From Marinicella algicola (GTDB taxonomy: Bacteria > Pseudomonadota > Gammaproteobacteria > Xanthomonadales > Marinicellaceae), in the NCBI RefSeq assembly GCF_028401385.1, contig NZ_JAQOMR010000001.1, forward strand, positions 2,544,501 through 2,608,500: a stretch of DNA of 64,000 nucleotides, read 5' to 3'. The translations under genes were made by a program, and so were the position numbers. Positions 11,982 through 21,553 of the stretch are shown here, in pieces. Each line of letters begins with the position of its first letter. The first letter of the stretch is position 1. Below the pieces are notes generated by a model that saw nothing but the letters and a program-made list of their open reading frames with translations, was not told where the DNA came from and made no database searches.

Positions 11982-12477
11982 AGGTCAGTCTCCTCTATGG
12001 TGAAAAGCGCGGGATAGTCATATTCCTCCAGATTGTCGCCGGGACCGGCCCGGTCGACAACCAGAAAATCGCTGGTTTCGCCCAGCGCCATCAGCGGATG
12101 ATGCCAGACATTGGCGCGGTAGTTCACCCCTGCCCGTTCTCGGCTATGAAAACCCGAGGCTTTGCCGGCGTGCCGCCGTGATCTTCGGCAACAACGACCA
12201 GGAAAGGCTTATCGGAAAGCGGCGAGAAACTCTGGCTGCCCAGCGGATGTCGCTCCATCATGTCAATCTGATGGGGAAACCGGCGCGGCAGCCCGCGGAA
12301 GATGCTGATGATCACCTCGGCATCGGTGCCATGTGCTTCGCACCGGGCCAGGGCATGAAACCGCGTGGTGGTGCCGCTATTGATCGACTTCGCCGTTGCA
12401 GGATCAGTCGCAATCACCGTGCCGAAGGGCGCGAATGCTTCCGGGGTCAGTTTTTCAACATTCAGCCTGATGCTCAT
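11978..12477 (-). CDS. allA: Ureidoglycolate lyase
   Basis: Converts ureidoglycolate to glyoxylate and urea, the final step of this ureide pathway. Recognisable features are the N-terminal [38 protein letters not shown] with the metal-site His, the [14 protein letters not shown] strand, and [19 protein letters not shown] after the break. One C (G on the coding strand) is missing at 12127-12130; repaired length is 166 residues, typical. It begins one base after alc ends and overlaps the hiuH start codon. Confidence 0.93.
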
Positions 12478-12478
12478 C

Positions 12479-13509
12479 TTACCCTTTCACTCCGTAAAGG
12501 CGCAGGCGGCTGACCCCGCCATCGGGGAAGATGGCCAGTCGCACATGGGTCACCGGCCCGATATTCTTGACCGCCGCGCCGGAGAATTCATGAATATGAT
12601 CTTCCTGCATTTTGGTCTGATCCAGGATCGGCTCCCAGTTTTCCGAAGCCGCGATCTCTTCCGGGGTAAAGACATCATTCTGGTCCGGCAGGTTGGCGCC
12701 GAGCAGCATGCAGGTATCGGGGAAGTTGCCCTTGAAATGGGCGGTATCGACGACGACGCGGCGGATGATGCCCGGATGGCCAAGTTTGAGAATCATCCAG
12801 TCATGGCCGGGCCCGCGCCTGCGGGCGGTTTCCCAGCCATCGCCCATATTGATGCCGCGGCCGGGCGCCAGCGTGCGGTCGGGATGGCCATAATGAGCAT
12901 CCGACCAGTGCAGAGCATGGGTGCCGCCGAAAATATAGGCGAGATCGACCTCTTCGCCCTTCCCGACCTTGTCCCAGTTGAAATAGGCTGAACCATAGGC
13001 CCTAAGCCGGGCAATGCCACCATCGGGATAGATATGGACCCTGAGATGGGTGAACACCTTCTGGCGGGTCTCCTGCTCCATCTCGAAATAGTGATGGCTG
13101 TCAGGACCGAGATCGCACTTGGCGAGAACGTCCTGCCAGTCCGTGCTCTCGTCGGGCTCGCCACTCTCCATGAAGCAGCCTTCGATCGAGCACTGCGGCG
13201 GATAATTGCCGGTAAAATGCGTGGTATCAACATCGAAACCGCGAATACGCCCCGGCATGGCAAGCCGAATGATTGCCCAGTCATGGCCCGGCACGCGCTT
13301 TCGGCGGCTTTCCCAGCCATCCATCCATTTGCCGTGCTCGTCATACTCGCCGGGCAGGAAAACAGAGGAATCATCTTTCAGCATGCGCGCCAGCGGCGCG
13401 AAAACTGGTCTGTGGCATAAAGCGCGCGTGCGCCAAGCCGGGCCGAGGCGAGATTGATCGCACCCACGGCAAAATCGGGCAGAGCCACACTCGTTTCTTG
13501 GTCGGACAT
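12479..13509 (-). CDS. alc: Allantoicase
   Basis: Hydrolyses allantoate to ureidoglycolate and urea. The protein shows the internal duplication of the family: MDGWESRRKR followed by HDWAIIRLAMPG, and again MGDGWETARRRGPGHDWMILKLGHPG, each followed by a DTTHFTGNYPP or DTAHFKGNFPD segment. The true N-terminus lies upstream of a missing T in the run 13401-13404 and begins with the ATG at 13507-13509 (MSDQETSVALPDFAVGAINL). Repaired length is 343 residues. It follows uraD after three bases. Presence of Alc rather than allantoate amidohydrolase means urea, not ammonia, is released here. Confidence 0.94.
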
Positions 13510-13512
13510 CAA

Positions 13513-14007
13513 TTACTCCGCGAGAAGGGATTGCAGCCGGAACCCGGCGATCTTCTCGACCTGAAGAGAGGCTGTAGCCAGTTCTTCATCGGCGGAATTT
13601 TCGATCCTGCGTTTGAAGGCGGCGAGAATATCGTCCTTATTGAGCCCGCTGACTGCAATAATGAAAGGAAATTGGAACTTCTCTATATAGGCGGAATTGA
13701 GTTCCGTAAACTCCGCATGCTCGTCCGGGGAGAGGCGATCAAGCCCGGCGCCGGCCTGCTCGCGGCGGCTTTCCTCCGTCAGCTCCCCGGAGACGGCAAG
13801 CTTTCCGGCAAGATCCGGATGCTCCCGCAACACACCGAGCCGTTCCTCCCGACTTGACGCACGAAAGACCGTGCACAGCGCGTCATGCACGCCTCCGGCC
13901 GTCAGCGGCTCGGTTACAAGACCCTGGTCATAGGCACGTTCGGCAATAAACGGAGAATATTCGAAAACGCCACCGAACCGGCTGACAAAATCCGCGCGTG
14001 AAATCAT
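13513..14007 (-). CDS. uraD: OHCU decarboxylase
   Basis: Decarboxylates 2-oxo-4-hydroxy-4-carboxy-5-ureidoimidazoline stereospecifically to S-allantoin. It is 164 residues and intact. FVSRFGGVFEYSPFIAERA, LREHPDLAGKLA with the active-site HPDLA, the LTEESRREQAGAGLDRLS segment, and FPFIIAVSGLNKDDIL are family signatures. The ATG at 14005-14007 overlaps the puuE stop, so the two are coupled. Confidence 0.95.
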   Translation of the reverse strand: MISRADFVSRFGGVFEYSPFIAERAYDQGLVTEPLTAGGVHDALCTVFRASSREERLGVLREHPDLAGKLAVSGELTEESRREQAGAGLDRLSPDEHAEFTELNSAYIEKFQFPFIIAVSGLNKDDILAAFKRRIENSADEELATASLQVEKIAGFRLQSLLAE

Positions 14008-14938
14008 GAGGCATCTTCCTTCGGCAAATGATGTTCGTACCAGTGGCGGGCGATCTCGACGCGCCGGGGATCCAGACCTTGTCATGGGTCTGCACATATT
14101 CCAGGAACCGCTTCAGCGCCGTCGCCCGGCCCGGCTTGCCGACCAGACGGCAGTGAAGCCCCACCGACATCATTTTCGGGGCGCCCTCGCGGCCTTCGGC
14201 ATAAAGCATGTCAAAGGCATCCTTGAGATAGGTGAAGAACTGCTCGCCGGAATTGAAACCCTGCGCGCTGGCAAAGCGCATGTCGTTATTGTCGAGCGTA
14301 TAGGGAATGCGCAGGAACGGCTTACCCTCAGGCGTGCGCACCCAATAGGGCAGATCATCGGCGTAGCTGTCGGAAGAATAAAGGAAGCCGCCTTCCTCCA
14401 TCACCAAATCCAGCGTGTTGATCGAAGGTTTGCCCTGATAAAACCCGTGGGGCCGTTCGCCGGTCAATTCCGTATGCAGACGCACAGCCTCACGGATATG
14501 GGCGCGTTCGGCCTCGATATCGAAATCCTTGTATTCAAGCCAGCGCAGGCCATGGCTGGCAATTTCCCAGCCCGCCTCCTTCATTGCGGCAACGGCCTCC
14601 GGATTCCGCTCCATGGCGCGGGTGACACCGTAGACGGTGGCTGGAATTTTCAGGCCGGTAAAAACACGCCAGAGCCGCCAGAAGCCGGCCCGCGACCCGT
14701 ATTCGTAGAGCGATTCCATATTGAGATTGCGCTGGCCGGGCCAGGCTTCGGCACCGACAATTTCCGACAGCAGGCGTTCCGATGCAGGATCACCGTCGAG
14801 AATACAGGATTCTCCGCCCTCTTCGTAGTTGATGACGAATTGCACCGCGATGCGGGCATCCCCAGGCCATTTCGGATCGGGCGTATTGCGCCCATAGCCA
14901 ACTAGTTCTCGCGGATATCCGCTCGTCTCAGCGTTCAT
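14004..14938 (-). CDS. puuE: Allantoinase PuuE (polysaccharide-deacetylase fold)
   Basis: Metal-independent allantoinase that opens allantoin to allantoate. First gene of the minus-strand ureide operon. It shows the family start YPRELVGYGRNTPDP, VQFVINYEEGGE, the EYGSRAGFWRLWRVF helix, ASHGLRWLEYKD and SVGLHCRLVGKPGRA. One C is missing (plus-strand G-run 14066-14069) before the C-terminal RHWYEHHLPKEDAS; repaired length is 311 residues. The polysaccharide-deacetylase fold separates it from the metal-dependent AllB type. Confidence 0.93.
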
Positions 14939-15028
14939 TCCTGCCTCATTTTCAGTATTGGCCGAGGGTACCCCACCAGCTTCGATGCCGAAAGAGAAAA
15001 GGCATAAATGCCACAGAAATCAAGTGTA

Positions 15029-15760
15029 TCAGGCGGTCTTGCGTGCCGGCAGCGCGCCCATGGGGTGGAGCGAATGCACGCAGAAAGGCGCGCCCGGCTC
15101 CTCCTCAACAAACAGCGCGATATTTTCGAACTCAACAGGCTCCTGCAGGATCGGACCGAAGAACTCTGAAACTGCACGTTCCATGCGGTCCATCTCGCGC
15201 GGATTAAGCGGACCGGTCAGTGGCAAATGGAACGAAAATGCCGCCATCACATCCGGCTCGCCCCAGCGGTGAAGGTTAGAAAACTGAACCGGAGACAGCA
15301 ATCCCGTATCGCGCCGCTCCAGCTCCGCCTCACTCAGAGGCGCGCGGAAGGCATCAAACTCAGAAACCACGGCTGCTGCCAGCTCATCAAGCGCCGGTAC
15401 CGCCACTGCCGGCGCAAAGGCCAGAATCTCGCGGCGGCGCACGATCTCACGGCGCGGCAGCCAGAACGGCGACCAGCGGGTGGCAAAGTGCATCAGCGCG
15501 GAGAGCAACATCGCCTCGCTCACCCCGTCAGCAAGATGAAACGGCGATTTCAGCATGCCGTGAAACCCGTAACGGCGCGGCAATGCAGTATGAAAAGAGG
15601 TTTCCGCCAGCGAAAGACCGCCAATCATCGGCGGCTCGAGCGGTGCATCGGAAAAGGCGTTGCGCCCGACCCAGTTGGCACCGACAATGCCAAGCGCCTC
15701 GTGCGGCGCGGGTGTAAAGCAGATGGCATATCTTTGCAGGTCGGCAGGCATCGTGGTCAC
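15029..15760 (-). CDS. DUF1045 family protein (2H phosphoesterase-like)
   Basis: A 243-residue intact protein of the DUF1045 family, often named phosphonate metabolism protein because many members sit in phn operons. Two spaced H-x-[TL]-type motifs are visible, YGFHGMLKSPFHLADG near residue 63 and FSFHLPLTGPLN near residue 182, matching the 2H phosphoesterase fold. An internal ATG at 15751 is an alternative start. No phn genes are in the window; it lies upstream of puuE in the same direction, separated by 90 bases. Its reaction is unknown. Confidence 0.78.
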   Translation of the reverse strand: MTTMPADLQRYAICFTPAPHEALGIVGANWVGRNAFSDAPLEPPMIGGLSLAETSFHTALPRRYGFHGMLKSPFHLADGVSEAMLLSALMHFATRWSPFWLPRREIVRRREILAFAPAVAVPALDELAAAVVSEFDAFRAPLSEAELERRDTGLLSPVQFSNLHRWGEPDVMAAFSFHLPLTGPLNPREMDRMERAVSEFFGPILQEPVEFENIALFVEEEPGAPFCVHSLHPMGALPARKTA

Positions 15761-15840
15761 GCATCAAAAGGCGGCTGAACATGCCTTCAGATAAATGATT
15801 CCGGTGACACTGATACGACGAATCTGCCGCTATTACTGGC

Positions 15841-17032
15841 TTATTCCGTATTTTTATTGGCGCGACGCAAGTAAATCTCAAGGTTATAAATATCGGGCAA
15901 GTCCGACTGCGAAAGGGCATTGCCGCTGACAAGGCCGATAGCATGCGCGCCAAGCCGGTTGGCAATACCGAAGCTCGTCTTGAAGCCGCCGCCAAGCGCG
16001 ATCACGTCGGGAATATGTTGAAGCGCTCCGATCATCGGCTCGCGATGGACGCCACGCGGCCGGAGCCCCGCCCAACGCTCGATCACAGATGCACCCCTGA
16101 GCGCCGGAACCGCCCGGCGCGCCGCAGCGATCAGCGTTTCCAGGCGGTCGTCGGTCGAAAAGGGCTGCTCGAATTCATCCTCGGATGTAGAGCCGACGGC
16201 AACCCTTCCGCCGGGATGCGCGATCACATACAGGCCATTGTCAAACAGCACCGGCAGGGTGGGATCGCAATCCGCCTGTAGTAGCGCGGCCTGTCCCTTG
16301 ACCGGACGTCCGAGCGGCTGGCCGTCGGGCGCCCAGAGCGGTTGAAGCAGCCGGAAAGCTTCGACGCCCGCCGCAACAATGACCTTACCGAAGCCAATGC
16401 GCCCGTCATCATCAAGCCTGACGCTGTGCGACGCTGCCTCGATACCGACAACGCCGGCCTGCACGATGCGCACATGATGGGCGCTTTGAACAAAGGCGGT
16501 CAGCGCAGCCACGACGCCGCGCGGAAACACATGCGCGGCGAGTGTCTCATGGACGTAGGCGAGCGCCTTGTCATCTCGCTGCGGCCAGCCCGGATGCGGC
16601 GGCACATCAACCACAGTCCAGTCAAAGCGGCGCTCGCCGACGCGCCAGTTCCGGGCTGCTTCCCCTTCGCGCAGACGCGCGGTTTGAACCTGCCGGTCAT
16701 GGTAGAGCGGCATGATGCGCCCCGCCCGGCGATAGCCCGTGGCAAGTCCGGTTCTCGTCCTCCAACTGGCGAATCTGGTCCTCCAGCGCCACCAGCGCTT
16801 CGAACTGGAATTGCTTCTTGGCGTCCCACAGGTCGGGCATATAGGCCATCAGCGCGCCCAGCAGCCCGTTGCTGGTGCCGCTACCGGGTGCCGCACGGTC
16901 GATCAGAAGCGTTTCTATCCCTGCCTTTTCGGCATGATAGGCCGCCCAAAGCCCCATAATTCCACCGCCGATGATCACAAGATCAGCAGCAGAAGTTTGA
17001 CGGGGAGGTCCATTCGCATTATCGCCATTCAT
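15841..17032 (-). CDS. FAD-dependent oxidoreductase, DAO/glycine-oxidase family
   Basis: D-amino-acid-oxidase-fold flavoprotein. The dinucleotide-binding motif LVIIGGGIMGLWAAYHAEKAG is at the N-terminus; GLATGYRRAGRMMPL, KVIVAAGVEAFRLLQPLW, GGRVAVGSTSEDEF and RWAGLRPRGVHREPMIG follow. One extra A near 16753-16756 breaks the frame after QLEDE; repaired length is 396 residues. Two adjacent ATG codons (17030-17035) are possible starts; the second overlaps the ATG of divergent mnmD. Glycine oxidase-like activity is plausible. Its neighbour suggests the alternative that it is a stand-alone counterpart of the oxidase half of MnmC. Confidence 0.75.
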
Positions 17033-17033
17033 C

Positions 17034-17764
17034 ATGGGCGATGCGGACCACAAACATGAAGCTGATGCAAGCAAAACCGGCGTGGAGACGCTTGTCTGGC
17101 ACGAAAACGACAGGCCGTTTTCCGAAGCCTTTCAGGATCACTTCTTTTCGAGCGCCGACGGACGCGCAGAATGCGGCCATGTGTTCATCGCCGCCAACCG
17201 GCTGATCGAACGCTGGCAGGCAGGCGGGTCGTTTGCCATCGGAGAACTCGGCTTCGGCACGGGGCTGAATTTCTGCGAAACCTATCGGCGCTGGAAAGCG
17301 GCTCGACGGCCGCATGCAAGGCTGACCTTCACATCCTTCGAGCTGTTTCCGATGGCGGCGTCCGAGATTGCACGCGCGCTTGCGCGATGGCCCGAGATTG
17401 CCGAAGAGCGCGATGCCCTCACCGCCTTGTGGCCGGACAAACCGCAAGGCATCGTGACAATAGACATCGACCGCCAGACGCGGCTGATGGTGTTCTGCGG
17501 CGATGCGCTGGAGAGCCTGCCCCTTCAGACCGGCGCTTCGATGCGTGGTTTCTGGATGGCTTCGCACCATCGCGCAATCCCGAAATGTGGTCGGCGGAAC
17601 TGATGCAGGCGGTCTTCGACCATACCCTTCCTGGCGGAACTTTCGGCACCTACACAGCAGCGGGCTATGTTCGCCGAAACCTTCAGGCCGCCGGCTTTTC
17701 TGTCACGCGCCAGCCGGGCTTCGGGGAGAAGCGGGAAATGCTTGCCGGACAGCGACCCGAATGA
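17034..17764 (+). CDS. mnmD: tRNA 5-(aminomethyl)-2-thiouridine methyltransferase MnmD
   Basis: SAM-dependent methyltransferase that makes mnm5(s2)U at the tRNA wobble position; equivalent to the N-terminal half of E. coli Mnm[47 protein letters not shown] (SAM loop), FTSFELFPM, and after the break [17 protein letters not shown] are diagnostic. One base is missing near 17532-17534; repaired length is 243 residues. No clear Shine-Dalgarno precedes the ATG at 17034; later in-frame starts are possible. It is divergent from the DAO flavoprotein with touching start codons (CATCATG). Confidence 0.88.
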
Positions 17765-18071
17765 ACAACGAAATCGGACGAGAACCAACTTGTTGCTTGA
17801 CTTTTGCAAGTCCGCGCCTCATGTAGCGGTCAGGCTTTCCACCTGTTTGCATGCCGCGTGAGCATGCCTGCCGCAAGATGATCCGAAGGGTCGCGGCGCG
17901 TACAGGTCAAGCGTCCGACAGAAGTCCGGGTTTCCCACCCGGCGCGCGGAAGGCATTTTCCACCCAAAAGTTCCCACTTCACGCGGGGTTCTTGAAACCG
18001 AAAACACCGGCTTGTGCCATGATGGCGCGGCTACGGTGGTCTTTCGGCATGCCTTGAAAGGCGCTATTGAA
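17765..18071 (+). other. Non-coding stretch upstream of the DEAD-box helicase gene
   Basis: About 300 bases with no convincing gene. Short open frames here lack conserved-looking sequence. An ATG at 18012 is in frame with the helicase but its extra 20 residues do not resemble the family. A long leader for the helicase, as seen for cold-induced relatives, is possible but I see no defined structure. Confidence 0.4.
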
Positions 18072-19414
18072 TTGACAGATTTTTCCGCACTCGGCCTCTC
18101 CGCCCAGATCGTGTCCCGTATCGGCAGCGAAGGCTACGAGACGCCGACACCAATCCAGGAAAAGGCGATCCCGCTTGTGCTTGCTGGCCGTGACGTGATG
18201 GGCCTCGCCCAGACCGGCACCGGCAAGACGGCCGCTTTCGGCCTTCCGCTCATCGACATGCTGCTGCAGAACGGCAAAAACCCGATCCCAAGGCCGTCAA
18301 GACGCTGATCCTCGCGCCGACCCGCGAACTGGTGAACCAGATCGCTGAAAACCTCAGGGTTTTCGCGCGCAAAACACCGCTGAAGGTCAACATTGTTGTC
18401 GGCGGCGCGTCGATCAACCGCCAGCAGCATCAGTTGTCCGGCGGCACCGATATTCTGGTGGCAACGCCCGGCCGCCTGCTCGACCTTCTTGACCGCCGAG
18501 CATTGCGGCTCGACGCGGTGCGCTTTCTCGTGCTTGACGAAGCCGACCAGATGCTGGACCTCGGCTTTATCCACGACCTGAAGAAAATCTCCTCGCTGGT
18601 CCCCGATCAGCGCCAGACCATGCTGTTTTCGGCAACCATGCCGAAATCGATTGCCGATCTTTCCCGGAACTTCCTCACCAACCCGGAACGCGTCGAGGTT
18701 TCGGCCCCCGGCAAGACCGCAGACAAGGTTGATCAGGCTGTCCATTTCGTTGCCGGAAAGGCCGACAAGGTCGAACTTCTGCGCAAGGAGCTGACCAGCC
18801 ACCCGGAAGGCCGCGCCATTGTGTTCCTGCGCACCAAGCATGGCGCAGAGAAGTTGATGAAGCATCTCGAAAGTCGCGGCTTTGCCACGGCATCGATCCA
18901 TGGCAACAAGAGCCAGGGCCAGCGTGAGCGCGCGCTCAAATCCTTCAAGACCGGTGAAATCAACGTTCTGGTCGCGACCGATGTTGCAGCGCGCGGCATC
19001 GATGTTCCCGGCGTCACCCATGTCTATAATTACGACCTGCCGGAAGTGGCGGATGCCTATGTCCACCGTATCGGTCGCACTGCGCGCGCCGGCAAGGATG
19101 GCAAGGCCGTTGCATTCTGTACGCCTGAGGAATCCGGCCTTCTGCGCGACATCCAGCGCCTGACCGGCATCGATATCGCAGTCGCATCCGGCGAGCCCCA
19201 TGCCCATGCTGACCGCCCTGCACGCAATGGCGGCGGTCGTGGTCGCGGCGGCAACCCGTCCGGCAAGCCCGCCCGTCGTGCACGCCCGTCCGGCAATAAT
19301 GGCGCACCGCGCCATGCAGGTGAGGCCCGTGACGGTGCAAACCGCAACGGTCCGGCAAAATCACGCCCGCGCCGCCAGCGTCCGCGCCAAGGTGATCGCC
19401 GCCAGAGCGCCTGA
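18072..19414 (+). CDS. rhlE: DEAD-box ATP-dependent RNA helicase (RhlE type)
   Basis: RNA-unwinding ATPase for ribosome assembly or RNA turnover. Motifs in order are the Q motif TPTPIQEKAIP, Walker A AQTGTGKTAAF, PTREL, TPGRLLDLL, DEAD at VLDEADQML, SAT, then in domain 2 IVFLRTKHGAEKL, VATDVAARGIDV and HRIGRTARAG. A basic RG/PR-rich tail of about 70 residues follows, typical of RhlE. I place the start at TTG 18072 (MTDFSALGLS) with AAAGG ten bases upstream; ATG 18012 is the alternative. One C is missing at 18287-18289. Repaired length is 447 residues. Confidence 0.9.
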
Positions 19415-19440
19415 TTTTTCTTTGCAACCCTGAATGCGAA

Positions 19441-19473
19441 GGCCCCGCCGGCAATGTCGGCGGGGCCTTTTTT
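19441..19473 (+). terminator. Rho-independent terminator after the helicase gene
   Basis: A GC-rich hairpin GGCCCCGCCG / CGGCGGGGCC with a short loop is followed by six T residues. It begins 27 bases after the helicase stop. Confidence 0.92.
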
Positions 19474-19492
19474 GCCTGACATCGCAGTGTGT

Positions 19493-19661
19493 CTAGTGGT
19501 CCGATTACAACATTTGGCTCCCTCGTTGCGATCTCATCAGCAAATGTTGGAATCATAGTGACCACTAGAAAGTATATATTTTCTAGTGAACTTTTAGAAT
19601 TTGACATTTGATGGACGAGGTCGCTGAAACGGGACTTAGATGTCAAGTTCATTCCACTAGT
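19493..19661. repeat. Cluster of nested imperfect palindromes (CTAGTG/CACTAG arms)
   Basis: Three inverted repeats follow one another. The first has arms CTAGTGGTC..ACAACATTTG (19493-19516) and CAAATGTTGGAATCATAG..GACCACTAG (19541-19568). The second is a nearly perfect 26-base palindrome at 19563-19588 with an AT-rich centre. The third has CTAGTGAACTTTTAGAATTTGACAT on the left (from 19583) and ATGTCAAGTTCATTCCACTAG on the right (to 19660). Either a regulator-binding cluster or the remains of mobile-element ends. No associated intact gene is adjacent. Confidence 0.55.
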
Positions 19662-19800
19662 CGCCGTTGCGGGCAATGACGGGAAGCGGGACGCAAATGA
19701 CGTCGACGTTTTCTTTGTTGATGGCGTAATTCACGCCAAGTTGATTATTCCAGACCACGCTCTTGGTATCCTGCCCCCGGACGTTTACTATTGGACAAGA
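19657..19800 (-). pseudogene. Possible C-terminal remnant of an unidentified gene
   Basis: An open frame on the minus strand ends at a TAG that is part of the third palindrome. Its last residues read NKENVDVICVPLPVIARNGD, which looks like real protein rather than chance coding, preceded by DTKSVVWNNQLGVNYAI. Upstream of about 19800 the frame loses any protein-like character and no start is evident. I do not recognise the family. It suggests a gene mostly deleted, leaving its tail next to the palindromes. Confidence 0.35.
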
Positions 19801-20129
19801 AGAAGACCAGATTTCCGATCGCGATTGTCAGGATCGGGCCTTCCCGAGACCTGCTGATCGACCTGACCCTAGGCCAGAAAATGTCCGCAGATCATGTGCG
19901 CCGCTCCACCACCCCATGGCTGCCAAAAATCTGACCAATAGTACATCAGGCAGAAATATCGTTGCAGCCATCGGCTGCATGCTCATTTATTCGGCGCTTT
20001 TTGAAGGGAACTGCCTGATTTTCAGCGCGTTAATCCTGAAAGGACACGCAATTACCGACATTTGCAGGAAGGCATGGTCCTTGCATTACGAATGATGTTG
20101 TATTGATATGCGATGATAACAATCGGGGG
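19801..20129. other. Non-coding stretch upstream of the ATP-grasp gene
   Basis: Contains a plus-strand open frame from 19763 to 20095 whose composition is not protein-like. No tRNA, terminator or clear promoter was recognised. The AT content rises toward the ATP-grasp start, so a promoter probably lies near its right end. Confidence 0.3.
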
Positions 20130-21551
20130 ATGAACGCTTTGCCATTCGATGAAATGATGACTGCGGACAACCAGCCGCGCGACCCTTACAAAGACTATAA
20201 TGACTGGTATAGCCAGCAGAATCCTGCCTCACTGATCGCGAAGTCGCGCGATGCGGAGAACATCTTTCGCAAGACCGGTATCACCTTCGCCGTCTATGGC
20301 CACGCCGACAGTTCGGAAAAGCTGATCCCCTTCGACATCGTTCCGCGCATTATCGCTGGCAAGGAATGGCGCAAGCTCGCCGCCGGCATCGAGCAGCGCG
20401 TGATCGCACTCAATGCGTTCCTGAAAGACATCTACCACAAGCAGGAGATCATCAAGGCCGGTCGGGTGCCGCGCCGTCTGATCGAGGAAAACGATGCCTT
20501 CCTGCCTGAGATGATCGGGTTTGAGCCGCCCGGGGGTGTTTATACCCACATTGTCGGCACCGACATCGTGCGCACCGGCGAAGACCAGTTCTACGTGCTC
20601 GAAGACAATGCACGCACGCCCTCGGGTGTCAGCTACATGCTGGAAAACCGGGAAACCATGATGCAGATGTTTCCCGAGTTGTTTTACAAGAACCGTGTGC
20701 GCCGCGTTGAAGACTACCCCCAGCTTCTGCGCCAGAGCCTTGCGACACTTGCACCTCCCGGCTTTTCCGGCACGAGGCCGCGCGTTGGCGTGCTGACGCC
20801 CGGCATCTACAATTCTGCCTATTACGAACACTCCTTCCTCGCCGACATGATGGGTGTGGAACTGGTCGAGGGGCAGGACCTGCGTGTGATTGACGGCAAG
20901 GTGAAGATGCGCACCACCCGCGGCTATGAGGCGATCGACGTCATCTACCGCCGCGTCGATGATGATTTTCTCGATCCGCTGACCTTCCGCCCGGATTCAG
21001 CGCTGGGTGTTCCCGGCATCATGGATGTCTACCGCGCCGGCCATGTCACCATCGCCAATGCACCGGGCACCGGGATTGCAGACGACAAGGCGATCTATTC
21101 CTACATGCCGGAAATCGTGGAATTCTACACCGGCCAGAAACCACTTCTGGAAAACGTGCCGACCTGGCGCTGTTCGGAGCCGGAAAGCCTTGCCTACGTG
21201 CTCGACAACCTTGCCGATCTGGTGGTCAAGGAAGTCCACGGCTCCGGCGGTTACGGCATGCTGGTCGGCCCGGCAGCCAATAAAAGGGAACTGGAAGATT
21301 TCGCCGCCAAGCTCAGGGCGCGGCCGGCAAACTACATCGCCCAGCCGACCCTTTCACTCTCCACCGTTCCGATCCTCGTCAAGAAGGGCATCGCGCCGCG
21401 CCATGTCGACCTCCGGCCCTATGTTCTGGTCTCCGACCGTGTGCGGATCATGCCCGGCGGGCTGACCCGCGTTGCGTTGAAGGAAGGCTCCCTGGTGGTT
21501 AATTCCAGCCAGGGCGGCGGAACCAAGGATACCTGGGTGCTGGAGGACTGA
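20130..21551 (+). CDS. Circularly permuted ATP-grasp type 2 protein
   Basis: Member of the circularly permuted ATP-grasp family (former DUF404/DUF407), predicted amidoligases that join an amino acid or peptide to an unknown acceptor. Characteristic segments are FDEMM near the N-terminus, FDIVPRIIAGKEW, LNAFLKDIYHKQEIIKAG, VLEDNARTPSGVSYML, ELVEGQDLRVIDGK, VIYRRVDDDFLDP and KEVHGSGGYGML, and PGGLTRVALKEGS near the end. About 473 residues, intact. The ATG at 20130 is chosen over a TTG at 20103; translation signals are weak for both. First gene of a three-gene set with alpha-E and transglutaminase proteins. Confidence 0.85.
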   Translation: MNALPFDEMMTADNQPRDPYKDYNDWYSQQNPASLIAKSRDAENIFRKTGITFAVYGHADSSEKLIPFDIVPRIIAGKEWRKLAAGIEQRVIALNAFLKDIYHKQEIIKAGRVPRRLIEENDAFLPEMIGFEPPGGVYTHIVGTDIVRTGEDQFYVLEDNARTPSGVSYMLENRETMMQMFPELFYKNRVRRVEDYPQLLRQSLATLAPPGFSGTRPRVGVLTPGIYNSAYYEHSFLADMMGVELVEGQDLRVIDGKVKMRTTRGYEAIDVIYRRVDDDFLDPLTFRPDSALGVPGIMDVYRAGHVTIANAPGTGIADDKAIYSYMPEIVEFYTGQKPLLENVPTWRCSEPESLAYVLDNLADLVVKEVHGSGGYGMLVGPAANKRELEDFAAKLRARPANYIAQPTLSLSTVPILVKKGIAPRHVDLRPYVLVSDRVRIMPGGLTRVALKEGSLVVNSSQGGGTKDTWVLED

Positions 21552-21553
21552 TC

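Noticed and set aside
18012..18308. A separate short gene ahead of the helicase
   Set aside because: It contains the helicase Q motif and Walker A; a missing C at 18287-18289 splits one gene.
19763..20095. Plus-strand open frame of 110 codons upstream of the ATP-grasp gene
   Set aside because: Low-complexity, non-conserved-looking translation overlapping a minus-strand remnant; no ribosome site.
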